8,386 nucleotides of DNA from Oscillospiraceae bacterium (GCA_031285945.1 JAITVF010000061.1:1-8386); one strand, 5' to 3'; numbered from the stretch's first letter, positions 1 to 8,182 are shown. A program made the numbers and translations. Notes: generated by a model not told the origin, from the letters alone.

Positions 1-223
1 CCTATCCTGCTCAAATGTCCTTCGCTAGAAAACGCCGCAAATGTGAGTATGACGCTGATTTCGTTGCTGATGTGCTCTTTGCTCAATTTTAACGGGGTGT
101 TTCATGCGTTCGCCCTGAATGCAAATCATCCGGGCTGGACAATCCCTTCCCGAGACTGTATAATGGTACAGGCATAAAAAATCCCCGCCGTTCCATAAGA
201 CCCCACATGAAAGGATATGTCAT
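1..223. other. Leader region, no supported gene
   Basis: No convincing gene is visible here. Two rightward frames are open from the left edge, one to a stop at 90-92 and one to a stop at 175-177. Neither resembles a known protein C-terminus, and the longer one runs through the promoter at 136-164. Either could be the tail of a gene outside the window. The right part holds the promoter and the ribosome binding site (AAAGGA, 210-215) of the lipoprotein gene. Confidence 0.5.
136..164 (+). promoter_or_regulatory. Sigma-70/SigA-type promoter for the lipoprotein-lepA-hemW cluster
   Basis: A -35 element TGGACA (136-141) is separated by exactly 17 bases from a perfect -10 element TATAAT (159-164). 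Transcription should start near 171, leaving a leader of about 50 bases before the ATG at 224. No other promoter of this quality is seen before lepA or hemW, so it probably serves all three genes. Confidence 0.75.
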
Positions 224-1474
224 ATGAAGCGTTTGACAAAGCTGCTGGCGGTACTACTCGCCGTATTACTCCCCCTTGCGGGATGCCAGTCCGATACCTC
301 CTGGGTCTATTCCTACTCGGGGGGGCGGACCATACCTGCGGGACTTTATATCTATTTACAGATGCAGTCCTTTAGCGAAGCCTTCAGCGCACTTTATCAG
401 GAGGAGATGGACGAATACCTCGCAACCCTGTCGGCCACCCCTACAGACGCGGAAGCGTCCGCCGCGCCGGAGGAAGCAAAATCGGTCTACGATATGGAAT
501 ATGACGAGATCCTGGCGCAGCAGGTTGAGGACGTGCCGGTCTCGCAGTGGGTAGACAAAAATTCCGACACTCTGGCAAGGCGTTTTATGACGGCGCAGGT
601 AAAGCTTGAGGAGCTGGGCAAGTCCCTGACCGAAGAGCAGCTCGCCCTGTATAAAAACACGGCCCGTCAGGCCTTTGCCTCGGCAGCGTACTCCTACGAC
701 GCCACCGGCAACCCTATTTCCGGCGAGAAGTATTTTACAGGGATGGGCGTATCCGAGAGCTCACTCGCTCTGGCCTATCAGTACTCCGACACCCTGGCGC
801 TTCACTTTGAAGCCCTTTACGGCAAGGGCGGGGAGCTCGAGGTGCCCGAGGATGAGATATTGGCTTACTTTAAGGATAACTTTGTTCGCGGACAGCAGAT
901 TGTAATGGCTAAACCGACCGAAGACGATATGCCGCAGATCCTTAACCCCGGCGAGGGAGAGCTCGACGAGGACGCTCAGGCGGCGGTCGATCTTATCGCC
1001 GAGCAAAACGAAACGGCCCTTGTCGCAATGGAGGCGGAGCTCAAGGCGCTGGCCGACAGCCTCTACGGACGTATGCAGGCCGGCGAGGCCATAGAGGAGC
1101 TGACCCTGGAATACGATAAATACAATTCGGCGGACGGAACTGCCGAGATAAAAGAAACCGGCTCACTGGACTTTATCGTACTCAACGACGATTATTCGGC
1201 CTACGGCCAGGAGGTTGTGGACGGTCTTGCCGCCCTTGAACCCGGAAAAAGCAGCCTGATCGAGAACGATACCTCCTTTATACTGATTCGCCGCCTTGAT
1301 CTGATGGAGAAGCCGGAGGATCTCGAGGCGCACCGGCTGGGACTTCTTATCGACCTGCGCTACGAGAGCGATTACCTGCCTAAGCTCGACGCCTGGGCCG
1401 CGGAGCTTCCGGTAACCGTAAACGAAAACGCAATCTCCCGCTACGTGTCGGGAAAGCTTAAGATGGGTATGTAA
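224..1474 (+). CDS. Lipoprotein with PrsA/SurA-like (degenerate parvulin) fold
   Basis: This is probably an extracytoplasmic folding factor anchored to the outer face of the membrane. Residues 1-21 form a lipoprotein signal: KR near the start, a Leu/Ala/Val-rich core, and the lipobox LAGC with Cys21 as the lipidated residue. The rest is helical and acidic. Residues about 205-360 follow the parvulin-type plan: VPEDEILAYFKDNF, then RGQQIVM where a family HILV-type strand would sit, an ALADSLYGRMQAGEAIEEL helix, and LAALEPGKSSLIEN...FILIRRLDL, which resembles the usual 'L..G..S.pv....yhii' ending. Canonical catalytic His residues are not apparent, so isomerase activity is doubtful and a chaperone-like role is more likely. 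The start is set by AAAGGA 8 bases upstream of the ATG. Only 27 bases separate it from lepA, which suggests co-transcription. The lipoprotein call is firm; the PrsA-like call is an inference from pattern. Confidence 0.75.
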   Translation: MKRLTKLLAVLLAVLLPLAGCQSDTSWVYSYSGGRTIPAGLYIYLQMQSFSEAFSALYQEEMDEYLATLSATPTDAEASAAPEEAKSVYDMEYDEILAQQVEDVPVSQWVDKNSDTLARRFMTAQVKLEELGKSLTEEQLALYKNTARQAFASAAYSYDATGNPISGEKYFTGMGVSESSLALAYQYSDTLALHFEALYGKGGELEVPEDEILAYFKDNFVRGQQIVMAKPTEDDMPQILNPGEGELDEDAQAAVDLIAEQNETALVAMEAELKALADSLYGRMQAGEAIEELTLEYDKYNSADGTAEIKETGSLDFIVLNDDYSAYGQEVVDGLAALEPGKSSLIENDTSFILIRRLDLMEKPEDLEAHRLGLLIDLRYESDYLPKLDAWAAELPVTVNENAISRYVSGKLKMGM

Positions 1475-1501
1475 AAGCCGCAACTGCAAGGGGTTTACTA
1501 T

Positions 1502-3307
<1,806 letters not shown>

Positions 3308-3311
3308 CGGG

Positions 3312-4430
3312 ATGACGGCCGATTCCGCAGGGCTTTACCTGCACATACCCTTCTGTGCGAGAAAATGCCCCTACTGTGATTTTTATTCCCTGCCGTTTAC
3401 CGAAGAGGGCGCGCAAGCTTATGCCGGCGCCCTTTTGCGCGCCATGAAGCGCGTTGCCGAAAAGGGCGAGCTTAAGCGTTTTTCTTCCCTTTACCTTGGC
3501 GGGGGCACGCCGTCCCTGCTGGGAGCTTACCGTCTCGCCTGTTTGCTGGAGGGGGCCGCAAGGCTCTTCTCGCTCTCGCCCGACTGCGAGATAACTCTTG
3601 AGGCGAACCCCGGAACAGTCGGCGCCGATATGCTTAAATCCCTGAGGAAAACGGGATACAACCGTATTTCTGTCGGAGTTCAGAGCGGCGTGGACGGCGA
3701 GCTTGCGGCCCTTGGGCGGATACACGCCGCAGAGGAGGCGCGAACCGCCGTTCTGTCCGCTTATAACGCTGGGTTTGATAATATCTCGGCCGACCTCATG
3801 CTGGCTATCCCCGGCCAGACAGGCGAAAGCTTGGGTAAAAGCCTTGATTTTCTCAAAAGCCTGCCCCTGAGCCATATCTCGGCCTATCTTTTAAAGGTTG
3901 AGGAGGCTACGCCCTTTGGTCAGGCGGGCGAAAGCCTTATCCTGCCCGGCGAGGACGAAACCGCCGATTTATATTACGCCTGCTGCCAGACTCTTGAATG
4001 GGCCGGGTTTTCACAGTATGAGATCAGCAACTTCGCAAGGCCGGGATATGAGTCCCGCCACAACCTGGGCTACTGGCGCTGCCTGCCATACCTTGGGCTG
4101 GGGCCCTCGGCCCACTCGTTTTTCGGAGGGCGCAGGCGCTTTTTCGGCCGGGATATAAAATCCTTTGTCGCGGAGGAAAACCCGCTCGTTCTCTTTGAGG
4201 ACGACGGCCCAGGCGGGGATGAGGCAGAGCGGCTTATGCTGGGGCTTCGCCTTGCCGAAGGCTTTGACACGGCGGCCCTTAAAGAAAAATCCGCCGCGGT
4301 TTTAAACCGGGCGGAAATACTTTCGCGGCATGGCCTGTGCGGAATATCTGACGGCGTGATCTCTCTTTCGCGAAAAGGCTTCCTGCTTTCAAACTCCGCG
4401 ATACTGTTTTTGCTGGAGGGACTGGAATAA
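3312..4430 (+). CDS. hemW: Radical SAM heme chaperone HemW
   Basis: HemW binds heme and is thought to deliver it to haem proteins. It is often mis-annotated as oxygen-independent coproporphyrinogen III oxidase (HemN). The radical SAM cluster motif is C15-x3-C19-x2-C22 in HIPFCARKCPYCDF. Phe24 stands where true HemN enzymes carry a fourth Cys, which favours HemW. Further family motifs are GGGTPS (63-68), EANPGT (97-102), RISVGVQS (118-125), HNLGYW (250-255) and GLGPSAHSF (262-270). The C-terminal HemN-type domain (about 300-372) ends in GFLLSNSAILFLL. The length of 372 residues is normal. There is no clear Shine-Dalgarno sequence, and the ATG lies 4 bases after the lepA stop, so translation is probably coupled to lepA. 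In many Firmicutes hrcA-grpE-dnaK follows; here the cluster ends at a convergent gene. Confidence 0.95.
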   Translation: MTADSAGLYLHIPFCARKCPYCDFYSLPFTEEGAQAYAGALLRAMKRVAEKGELKRFSSLYLGGGTPSLLGAYRLACLLEGAARLFSLSPDCEITLEANPGTVGADMLKSLRKTGYNRISVGVQSGVDGELAALGRIHAAEEARTAVLSAYNAGFDNISADLMLAIPGQTGESLGKSLDFLKSLPLSHISAYLLKVEEATPFGQAGESLILPGEDETADLYYACCQTLEWAGFSQYEISNFARPGYESRHNLGYWRCLPYLGLGPSAHSFFGGRRRFFGRDIKSFVAEENPLVLFEDDGPGGDEAERLMLGLRLAEGFDTAALKEKSAAVLNRAEILSRHGLCGISDGVISLSRKGFLLSNSAILFLLEGLE

Positions 4431-4495
4431 CGGGACTGTATCCGCATCCGGCATATCAAACAAGCCCTGGGAGAAACAGACTAAAAACTATTCGG

Positions 4496-5014
4496 CTATT
4501 CGAGCATTGCCCGCAGCTGGCGGGAAAGCTCCTCGGCGCTGAAGGCTATATCCTCGGCAAGCTCCTCAAGTATGGCCGACGTTTCGCCGCCGGGGCCGTG
4601 GCGGAAGTAATCGCGGCCCTTTATCTTTTTGTAGCGGCGCATCACCTTGCGCACAAGCTCGGGGCCCTGGCCCTCCAGGCTGCCCTTGAGCTTTTCTATA
4701 ACGCTCGCGCAGTCGGCCATAAGCTCCTGGTATTCCTCGCGGCTTTGCTCGCTGAACATACGTATCGTACGCTGCTCGTCGTGGGAATCCAAAAAGCGCA
4801 GGTCGGCCAGCACGGCCTCGCCGCCGGTGTCCCTTATCCTGGCCGCCAGCCCCCGGAACTGGGTCAGGCTCTGGCCGCTTTTGGGAAGGATGGCGACCCC
4901 GGGCCGGAAGTAACAGGCCCCCGCTTCCCTGAGCTTGCGCCAAACATAAACCCGGTTTTTAGAGGGGTTTACGGGAACGCTGTATCCAAGAGCGAGAAAT
5001 GTAACCTGCGCCAA
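4496..5014 (-). CDS. ChrB N-terminal-domain protein (stand-alone)
   Basis: The protein resembles the N-terminal domain of ChrB, a regulator linked to chromate resistance. The clearest match is near the N-terminus: LGYSVPVNPSKNRVYVWRKL, then GACYFRPGVAILP and a GGEAVLADLRFLD...EEYQEL stretch, all typical of the family. The C-terminal half (about 85-172) is charged and helical. The C-terminal chromate-resistance domain of full ChrB is absent, and no chrA transporter gene is nearby, so a chromate role should not be assumed. The reading frame extends to a TTG at 5041, but I chose the TTG at 5014 because AGGGAGGG (5023-5030) sits at proper spacing before it, giving 172 residues. It is convergent to hemW, with 65 bases between the stops and no clear terminator in the gap. 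Confidence 0.75.
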   Translation of the reverse strand: MAQVTFLALGYSVPVNPSKNRVYVWRKLREAGACYFRPGVAILPKSGQSLTQFRGLAARIRDTGGEAVLADLRFLDSHDEQRTIRMFSEQSREEYQELMADCASVIEKLKGSLEGQGPELVRKVMRRYKKIKGRDYFRHGPGGETSAILEELAEDIAFSAEELSRQLRAMLE

Positions 5015-5054
5015 TGCTGTAGCCCTCCCTGTGGCGGACAAATCCTTCCATTAT

Positions 5055-5082
5055 ATTGTAGCAACTATAGCTCCTTTGTCAA
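5055..5082 (-). promoter_or_regulatory. Promoter of the ChrB-N gene
   Basis: Read leftward, a perfect -35 TTGACA (5082-5077) is followed after 16 bases by TACAAT (5060-5055). Transcription should start near 5048, about 34 bases before the chosen TTG start at 5014. A second TATAAT overlaps slightly further downstream but would have 21-base spacing. Confidence 0.75.
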
Positions 5083-5086
5083 GGCC

Positions 5087-5098
5087 GTATCCGGATAC
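5087..5098. promoter_or_regulatory. Perfect 12-base palindrome upstream of the -35, possible operator
   Basis: GTATCCGGATAC is a perfect dyad lying 4 bases upstream of the -35 element of the ChrB-N promoter. The position suits an activator or repressor site, but no regulator is identified and a 12-base palindrome can occur by chance. Confidence 0.35.
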
Positions 5099-5166
5099 AA
5101 GTATAAAATACCTCGCTTACCCCAACTGAACAAGTCCGGCAAAACAAATGAATGTTCACAATTGCA

Positions 5167-5264
5167 AAAATCCCCCCATTGTGGCTATTAGACCGTTCAG
5201 CGATAAGAAGCAAAGATAGCTTTTTATCGCGGGGCAGTATAATAACGGCAATGGGGGGTATTTT
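5167..5264. repeat. Long imperfect hairpin (about 98 bases)
   Basis: The two halves pair almost continuously. AAAATCCCCCCATTG (5167-5181) pairs with CAATGGGGGG (5249-5258) and ATTTT (5260-5264), leaving T5259 bulged. TATTA (5186-5190) pairs with TAATA (5240-5244), with shorter pairings between. A 12-bp inner stem GCGATAAGAAGC (5200-5211) pairs with GCTTTTTATCGC (5219-5230), including one G-U pair. The terminal loop is AAAGATA. I count about 40 pairs. It could be a structured RNA, a MITE-like palindromic repeat or a relic. No coding frame or clear promoter belongs to it. Confidence 0.55.
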
Positions 5265-5325
5265 ACGGTTGCGTTATTTCTTGTGGTTACACTAATCCGC
5301 AAATAAAATGCTTTTATAATATTAC

Positions 5326-5364
5326 TCTATTGCTTCCCCCGCCAGAGGCGGGGGAAGCAATAGA
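5326..5364. terminator. Perfect 18-bp hairpin after the DUF4363 gene
   Basis: TCTATTGCTTCCCCCGCC (5326-5343) and its exact reverse complement (5347-5364) flank a 3-base AGA. It lies 27 bases past the DUF4363 stop, where a terminator is expected. Read leftward, the sequence after the stem (GTAATATTATAAAAGC) lacks a proper U tract, so it may be a weak terminator or a 3'-end stabilising stem. Read rightward, a T run appears only about 8 bases after the stem. Confidence 0.6.
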
Positions 5365-5391
5365 AAGAAGTATTTTTAATGCGGAATAGTA

Positions 5392-5772
5392 TTACATGAT
5401 ATTTCCAAGCGTGGGCGGCTCCGACTCGCATATATGCTCCATCTGCCAGGAGATTGAGCTGAGCTCGGCGTGAAGCTGAGTGTAATCCTCAAACCTGGCC
5501 AGGGATTTAAGCTTTGCCATGCTCCTTGATATTTCGTCCACCTGGGAGTGGCGGACAAAGCGGACAAGAGAGTGCTCCTCTTCCCGCCAGTACCCCACGA
5601 ACGCCTCAACGCCGCTGGCAAGGCCCAAATGGCTGCCACTGTCGATCGCCGCGAATACGGCGTCGGCGTAAACGTCCATTTCTCCCTTAACACGTTCCAC
5701 CATAAACATGGAATAGACGCAAACGCAAAGTATTCCGCCCACTATTATGAGTACTATTACAAAGCGCTTCAT
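5392..5772 (-). CDS. DUF4363 family protein
   Basis: This is a small membrane-anchored protein of unknown function. Residues 4-24 form one transmembrane segment (FVIVLIIVGGILCVCVYSMF) behind an MKR start. The remaining 100 or so residues are predicted helical and should lie outside the membrane. The DUF4363 pattern is visible: a Trp (W62) with following acidic and His residues, HSQVDEISRSMAKLKSLA (75-92), and a HAELSSISWQMEHICESE segment ending in TLGNIM. The length of 126 residues is normal for the family. The ATG overlaps the stop of the upstream DUF421 gene (ATGA), with GGGAGAAG as ribosome binding site inside that gene, so the two are translationally coupled. DUF421 and DUF4363 are known neighbours in Firmicutes, but their joint role is unknown. 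Confidence 0.85.
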   Translation of the reverse strand: MKRFVIVLIIVGGILCVCVYSMFMVERVKGEMDVYADAVFAAIDSGSHLGLASGVEAFVGYWREEEHSLVRFVRHSQVDEISRSMAKLKSLARFEDYTQLHAELSSISWQMEHICESEPPTLGNIM

Positions 5773-6419
5773 TGTTGCTTCTCCCTTTTTATAATGGAAT
5801 AACCGCCGCCGCGGTCGCAGATCATTAAGAATATGTCGGAGTCTTTAACACCTTCCTCTCTGAGGACGGCGTTCAGCCAGTTGGGGTCAAGGCCCAGAAA
5901 CTCAAGGGCGTGGCGGTCGGTTTCGCCGTCGCATATTATGTTCATGGGGGGGGCGGGGTCGCGGCCCTGCGCCCCGTCTCGCTTTTTGTGGACGCTGAGC
6001 ATCCCGGAGGTTTCAACCACCGCGAAGTTAACCTCCCTTATGTCAAAGCAGCCGTTCATACGCAGCTGCTCCATGAGATCGTCCAGAGACCAGCGAAGGT
6101 TTTTCATCTCCGTCTGGTCGAGTATGCCGTCCCGGATAAGTATGCGCGGGTTCCCCGAAACAAGCCTGCGAAACCGGCTGCTTTTGAGTGAGATCACCGA
6201 GATGATAACCTCGCAGCTGACCAGCATGAATATGGGCAAAACGCTGCCCAAAAGGGGAATGTTGGTATCCTCGATAGACAAGGTAGCAATATTCGAAACT
6301 AGAATGGTTACCACAAGCTCAGAGGGCTGAAGCTCGCCCAGCTGGCGCTTGCCCATTATGCGAAGAGCGGCTACGATGCAAACGTAAATCATGATTGTGC
6401 GAATTATTGCAACAGTCAT
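5769..6419 (-). CDS. DUF421 (YetF-like) membrane protein
   Basis: This is an integral membrane protein of the DUF421/YetF family, whose function is not settled. Three hydrophobic segments lie at about residues 3-21, 35-49 and 55-77. Between the first two is the conserved GKRQLGELQPSELVVTILVSN. The cytoplasmic part starts with the typical NPRILIRDGILD (90-101), LRWSLDDLMEQLRMNG (108-123), then FDIREVNFAVVETSGMLSV (125-143), and a second alpha/beta stretch to the end (FLMICDRGGGYSI). The length of 216 residues is usual. GGAGG lies 8 bases before the ATG and fixes the start; an ATG 4 bases further upstream is out of frame. It is first of a two-gene operon with the DUF4363 gene, and the stops and starts overlap. 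No convincing promoter was found in the 209 bases that separate it from the divergent gene. Confidence 0.9.
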   Translation of the reverse strand: MTVAIIRTIMIYVCIVAALRIMGKRQLGELQPSELVVTILVSNIATLSIEDTNIPLLGSVLPIFMLVSCEVIISVISLKSSRFRRLVSGNPRILIRDGILDQTEMKNLRWSLDDLMEQLRMNGCFDIREVNFAVVETSGMLSVHKKRDGAQGRDPAPPMNIICDGETDRHALEFLGLDPNWLNAVLREEGVKDSDIFLMICDRGGGYSIIKREKQQ

Positions 6420-6628
6420 ACATAAATCCTCCGGCAGTCCCTTATAGTATTCGCGAGATAAGGCCCCTTAATACAAGCTGAGGAATATATAAGAAAATAT
6501 AAAAGAAACAATATTCTTAAATGGTAAATGTTTACATCAATAATGGGGCCGTTTTGGGAAATTTTATAAGTGGAGCCATTACAAAGCTACCTTATCAGGT
6601 TCCCAAAGAAATGGAAGGTGATTGCGAA
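6420..6628. other. Divergent intergenic region
   Basis: This AT-rich spacer separates the leftward DUF421 gene from the rightward acidic protein gene. It holds both ribosome binding sites, an interrupted dyad GTAAATGTTTAC (6524-6535) and A/T-rich runs at 6485-6520. I found no promoter of good quality in either direction, so promoters of another sigma class are possible. An ATG at 6521 is in frame with the rightward gene but is not used as its start (see that entry). Confidence 0.5.
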
Positions 6629-7507
6629 ATGAAAACGACTTTTAAGGCCTTGACACTGATGTTGCTTATGGCAATTATGCTCGCGTCGACATGTATCACG
6701 GTGATGGCTGCCGAAGACGTTCCCCCGGCCATAGAAGGAAGGTCGGCCAGGTTTGGAGGATACGCTGCCGAAGCTCTTCCCGAGGATGAGACACTCGAAG
6801 ACAGAGCGGCCGAGGACGGAGCCGAAGCGACTGATCCGGAGCTTGCAATGGAGGACAGAGTTGGGATCAATGGAGCCGAAGCGACCGATCCGGAGCTTGC
6901 AATGGAGGACAGAGTTGGAATCAACGGAGCCGAAGCGGCCGACCCTGAGCTTGCAATAGAGGACAGAGTTGGAACCGACGGAGCCGAAGCGGCCGATCCT
7001 GGGCTGGAGGAGAGAGCGGCCGAGGTTGAAGGCGCGGAGAATGCGCCGTTAGCCGGGGGAGAGGTATCGCCCTTTAGCGCCGAGCCCTTTGCGGGAATAG
7101 CGCGATCCAGGGTTGCCGACCCGGTCGGCGATACCGAGGATTCTGATTATGATACCTTTGGCAGCGACGGCGATATGGTTCTTTTCAGCAGGGGCTACGC
7201 CTCCGGCGGATACTACGACGACGGCACACGTCTGAGCGGCAACGCGACCGGAGACATTGAGGACGCTCCCGCCTTCTGGGACAGCCGGGGAAATCGCGGG
7301 CTTGAAACTCCTCCCCTTGTGGTCAGCGGCGAGGAAGAGGACGACGGCTGGGGCGAAACCAATTACGACGACGTCGAATCTGACAATTACTCCCCCGCGC
7401 CCGATACAGGCGCAGTTTCCTTCGCGGGCAGCTTTATGGCGGGCCTCGTTCTGATTGGCTGCGCGGCCCTCGCCGCCAAAAAGGGCAAAGAGGGTTTAGC
7501 GGAATAA
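6629..7507 (+). CDS. Secreted acidic repeat protein with anchor-like C-terminus
   Basis: I do not recognise a family. The product (292 residues) is predicted to be exported and held at the cell surface. Residues 1-27 form a signal peptide (MKTTFK, then a Leu/Met/Ile-rich core, cleavage near VMA-AED). Residues 57-140 are about 4.8 copies of an 18-residue unit of the type EDRVGINGAEATDPELAM. A low-complexity region rich in Asp, Glu, Gly and Tyr follows (165-255). The tail has PAPDTG (256-261), a hydrophobic segment (262-283) and KKGK, arranged like a sortase signal but with APDTG in place of LPxTG. Membrane retention without a sortase is the alternative. The in-frame ATG at 6521 would bury the signal peptide 36 residues in. 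GGAAGGTGAT (6613-6622), a close match to the anti-Shine-Dalgarno sequence, points to 6629. The very acidic composition suggests ion binding or surface charge, but no function is assigned. Confidence 0.7.
   Translation: MKTTFKALTLMLLMAIMLASTCITVMAAEDVPPAIEGRSARFGGYAAEALPEDETLEDRAAEDGAEATDPELAMEDRVGINGAEATDPELAMEDRVGINGAEAADPELAIEDRVGTDGAEAADPGLEERAAEVEGAENAPLAGGEVSPFSAEPFAGIARSRVADPVGDTEDSDYDTFGSDGDMVLFSRGYASGGYYDDGTRLSGNATGDIEDAPAFWDSRGNRGLETPPLVVSGEEEDDGWGETNYDDVESDNYSPAPDTGAVSFAGSFMAGLVLIGCAALAAKKGKEGLAE
6797..7048 (+). repeat. In-frame 54-bp tandem repeat, about 4.8 copies
   Basis: Units start at 6797, 6851, 6905 and 6959, each beginning GA(A/G)GACAGAG. The fourth is 48 bases because two codons are missing. 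A degenerate fifth starts at 7007. Units 2 and 3 differ at only a few, mostly silent or conservative positions, so the array looks recently expanded and may vary in copy number between strains. All changes keep the reading frame. Confidence 0.9.
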
Positions 7508-7523
7508 TTTGCAAGAAAAGCCC

Positions 7524-7568
7524 AAAAAATCCCCCCAGAACAGGAAAGCGCCTGTTCTGGGGGGATTT
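7524..7568. terminator. Rho-independent terminator shared by convergent genes
   Basis: AAATCCCCCCAGAACAGG (7527-7544) pairs perfectly with its reverse complement (7551-7568) around a 6-base AAAGCG loop. Read leftward, the stem is followed by a U6 run (7529-7524), so it ends the leftward gene stopping at 7582. Rightward, only three U residues follow, so it is weaker for the acidic protein gene ending at 7507. Confidence 0.9.
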
Positions 7569-7581
7569 GTGCGCGGTAGGG

Positions 7582-8136
7582 CTACTTTAACTTTACACCG
7601 TCCATCTCAAGGATTTTAGCCTCGATAAAATCCTCAAGGCTCATGCTGCCTATGGTTACGTCGCCGGTGCCCATTATCATATCCACCATAACTTTAAAGA
7701 AGTTTATGTACAGCCTGCCCGGGCCAAAGACGGCTTCCTCCTTAAAAGCGGGGATAAAGACGATCTCGACTGAGTCAAAGCTTATGTCCGCCGCCGCGTT
7801 GAGTCTTTCGCAGAGCGAGCCGGGGCTCAGGGATTTTATAGGCGCTATCATAAGCCCGAACATTTCGGGATCCTCTACGATCCACATGTTGTTGTTCCAG
7901 AACTGGCGCTCGGTCAGGGTGGCGTCGCTAAGCCTTTCGCGGTTGGTTATGGCCGAAAGAACCTTCCGAACCGATTCCGCGTTGAATTCGTCGCCGCTGT
8001 ATAAAATATTCATCTCGGGCAGGGCGGCCACCTGCGCGAGATAATCCTCCCCGACCTTTTCGCGGTCGAGAACCGACTGCCAGAAAAATATCATGTATTC
8101 GAGGGCGTTTAGATTGGTTCGTATGGCGTTGAGCAA
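7582..8136 (-). CDS. Conserved-looking protein of unknown function
   Basis: I do not recognise this protein. It appears soluble and mixed alpha/beta, with no signal peptide or clear transmembrane segment. Notable stretches in this numbering are LEYMIFFWQSV near residue 12, ESVRKVLSAITNRERL (about 54-69), RQFWNNNMWIVEDPEMFGLMIAPIK (about 77-101, written here only to mark the most patterned part), and the C-terminal SMSLEDFIEAKILEMDGVKLK. The longest open frame starts at ATG 8253, but no ribosome binding site precedes it and a consensus promoter (8183-8211) lies within its first 25 codons. I therefore chose TTG 8136, 9 bases after AAAGGA and just after AGGGAG, giving 184 residues. If the longer form were used it would be 223 residues. 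It stands between a permease gene end and a strong terminator, probably as a single-gene unit. That it is a gene is well supported; its start is less certain. Confidence 0.65.
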   Translation of the reverse strand: MLNAIRTNLNALEYMIFFWQSVLDREKVGEDYLAQVAALPEMNILYSGDEFNAESVRKVLSAITNRERLSDATLTERQFWNNNMWIVEDPEMFGLMIAPIKSLSPGSLCERLNAAADISFDSVEIVFIPAFKEEAVFGPGRLYINFFKVMVDMIMGTGDVTIGSMSLEDFIEAKILEMDGVKLK

Positions 8137-8182
8137 AATTTTCAGTCCTTTCTCCCTGTCGTTATATACGTCGCTGTAATCA

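Larger units (their letters stand above)
5015..5391. other. Non-coding stretch between the ChrB-N gene and the DUF4363 gene
   Basis: I see no coding sequence in these 377 bases. They hold, from left to right: the promoter of the ChrB-N gene (5055-5082), a perfect 12-base palindrome (5087-5098), a long imperfect hairpin (5167-5264), an AT-rich segment (about 5295-5325) and a perfect 18-bp hairpin (5326-5364) just past the DUF4363 stop. The base composition is clearly more AT-rich than in the genes, apart from C6, G6, C5 and G5 runs inside the hairpins. Confidence 0.7.

Noticed and set aside
1..177. Rightward frame open from the left edge, possible gene tail
   Set aside because: There is no recognisable sequence, and it overlaps a near-consensus promoter, so I could not support it as a gene.
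5166..5181. C-rich run as part of a CRISPR or repeat array shared with 7524-7537
   Set aside because: Both contain AAAAATCCCCCCA, but each is one arm of its own hairpin. There is no regular spacing and no spacers, so this is shared stem style.
4598..5191. 197-residue rightward open frame
   Set aside because: It lies antisense to the ChrB-N gene, which has clear family motifs, and runs on into the non-coding region.
5833..6330. 165-residue rightward open frame
   Set aside because: It is antisense to the DUF421 gene, which carries all family motifs.
6521..6628. Upstream in-frame ATG extending the acidic protein by 36 residues
   Set aside because: It would place the signal peptide internally and has no good ribosome binding site, while 6629 has one.
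6595..6924. 109-residue leftward frame with Ser-rich repeats
   Set aside because: It is the reverse-strand image of the 54-bp repeat array.
7643..8044. 133-residue rightward open frame
   Set aside because: It is antisense to the leftward unknown gene, which has the better start, terminator and composition.
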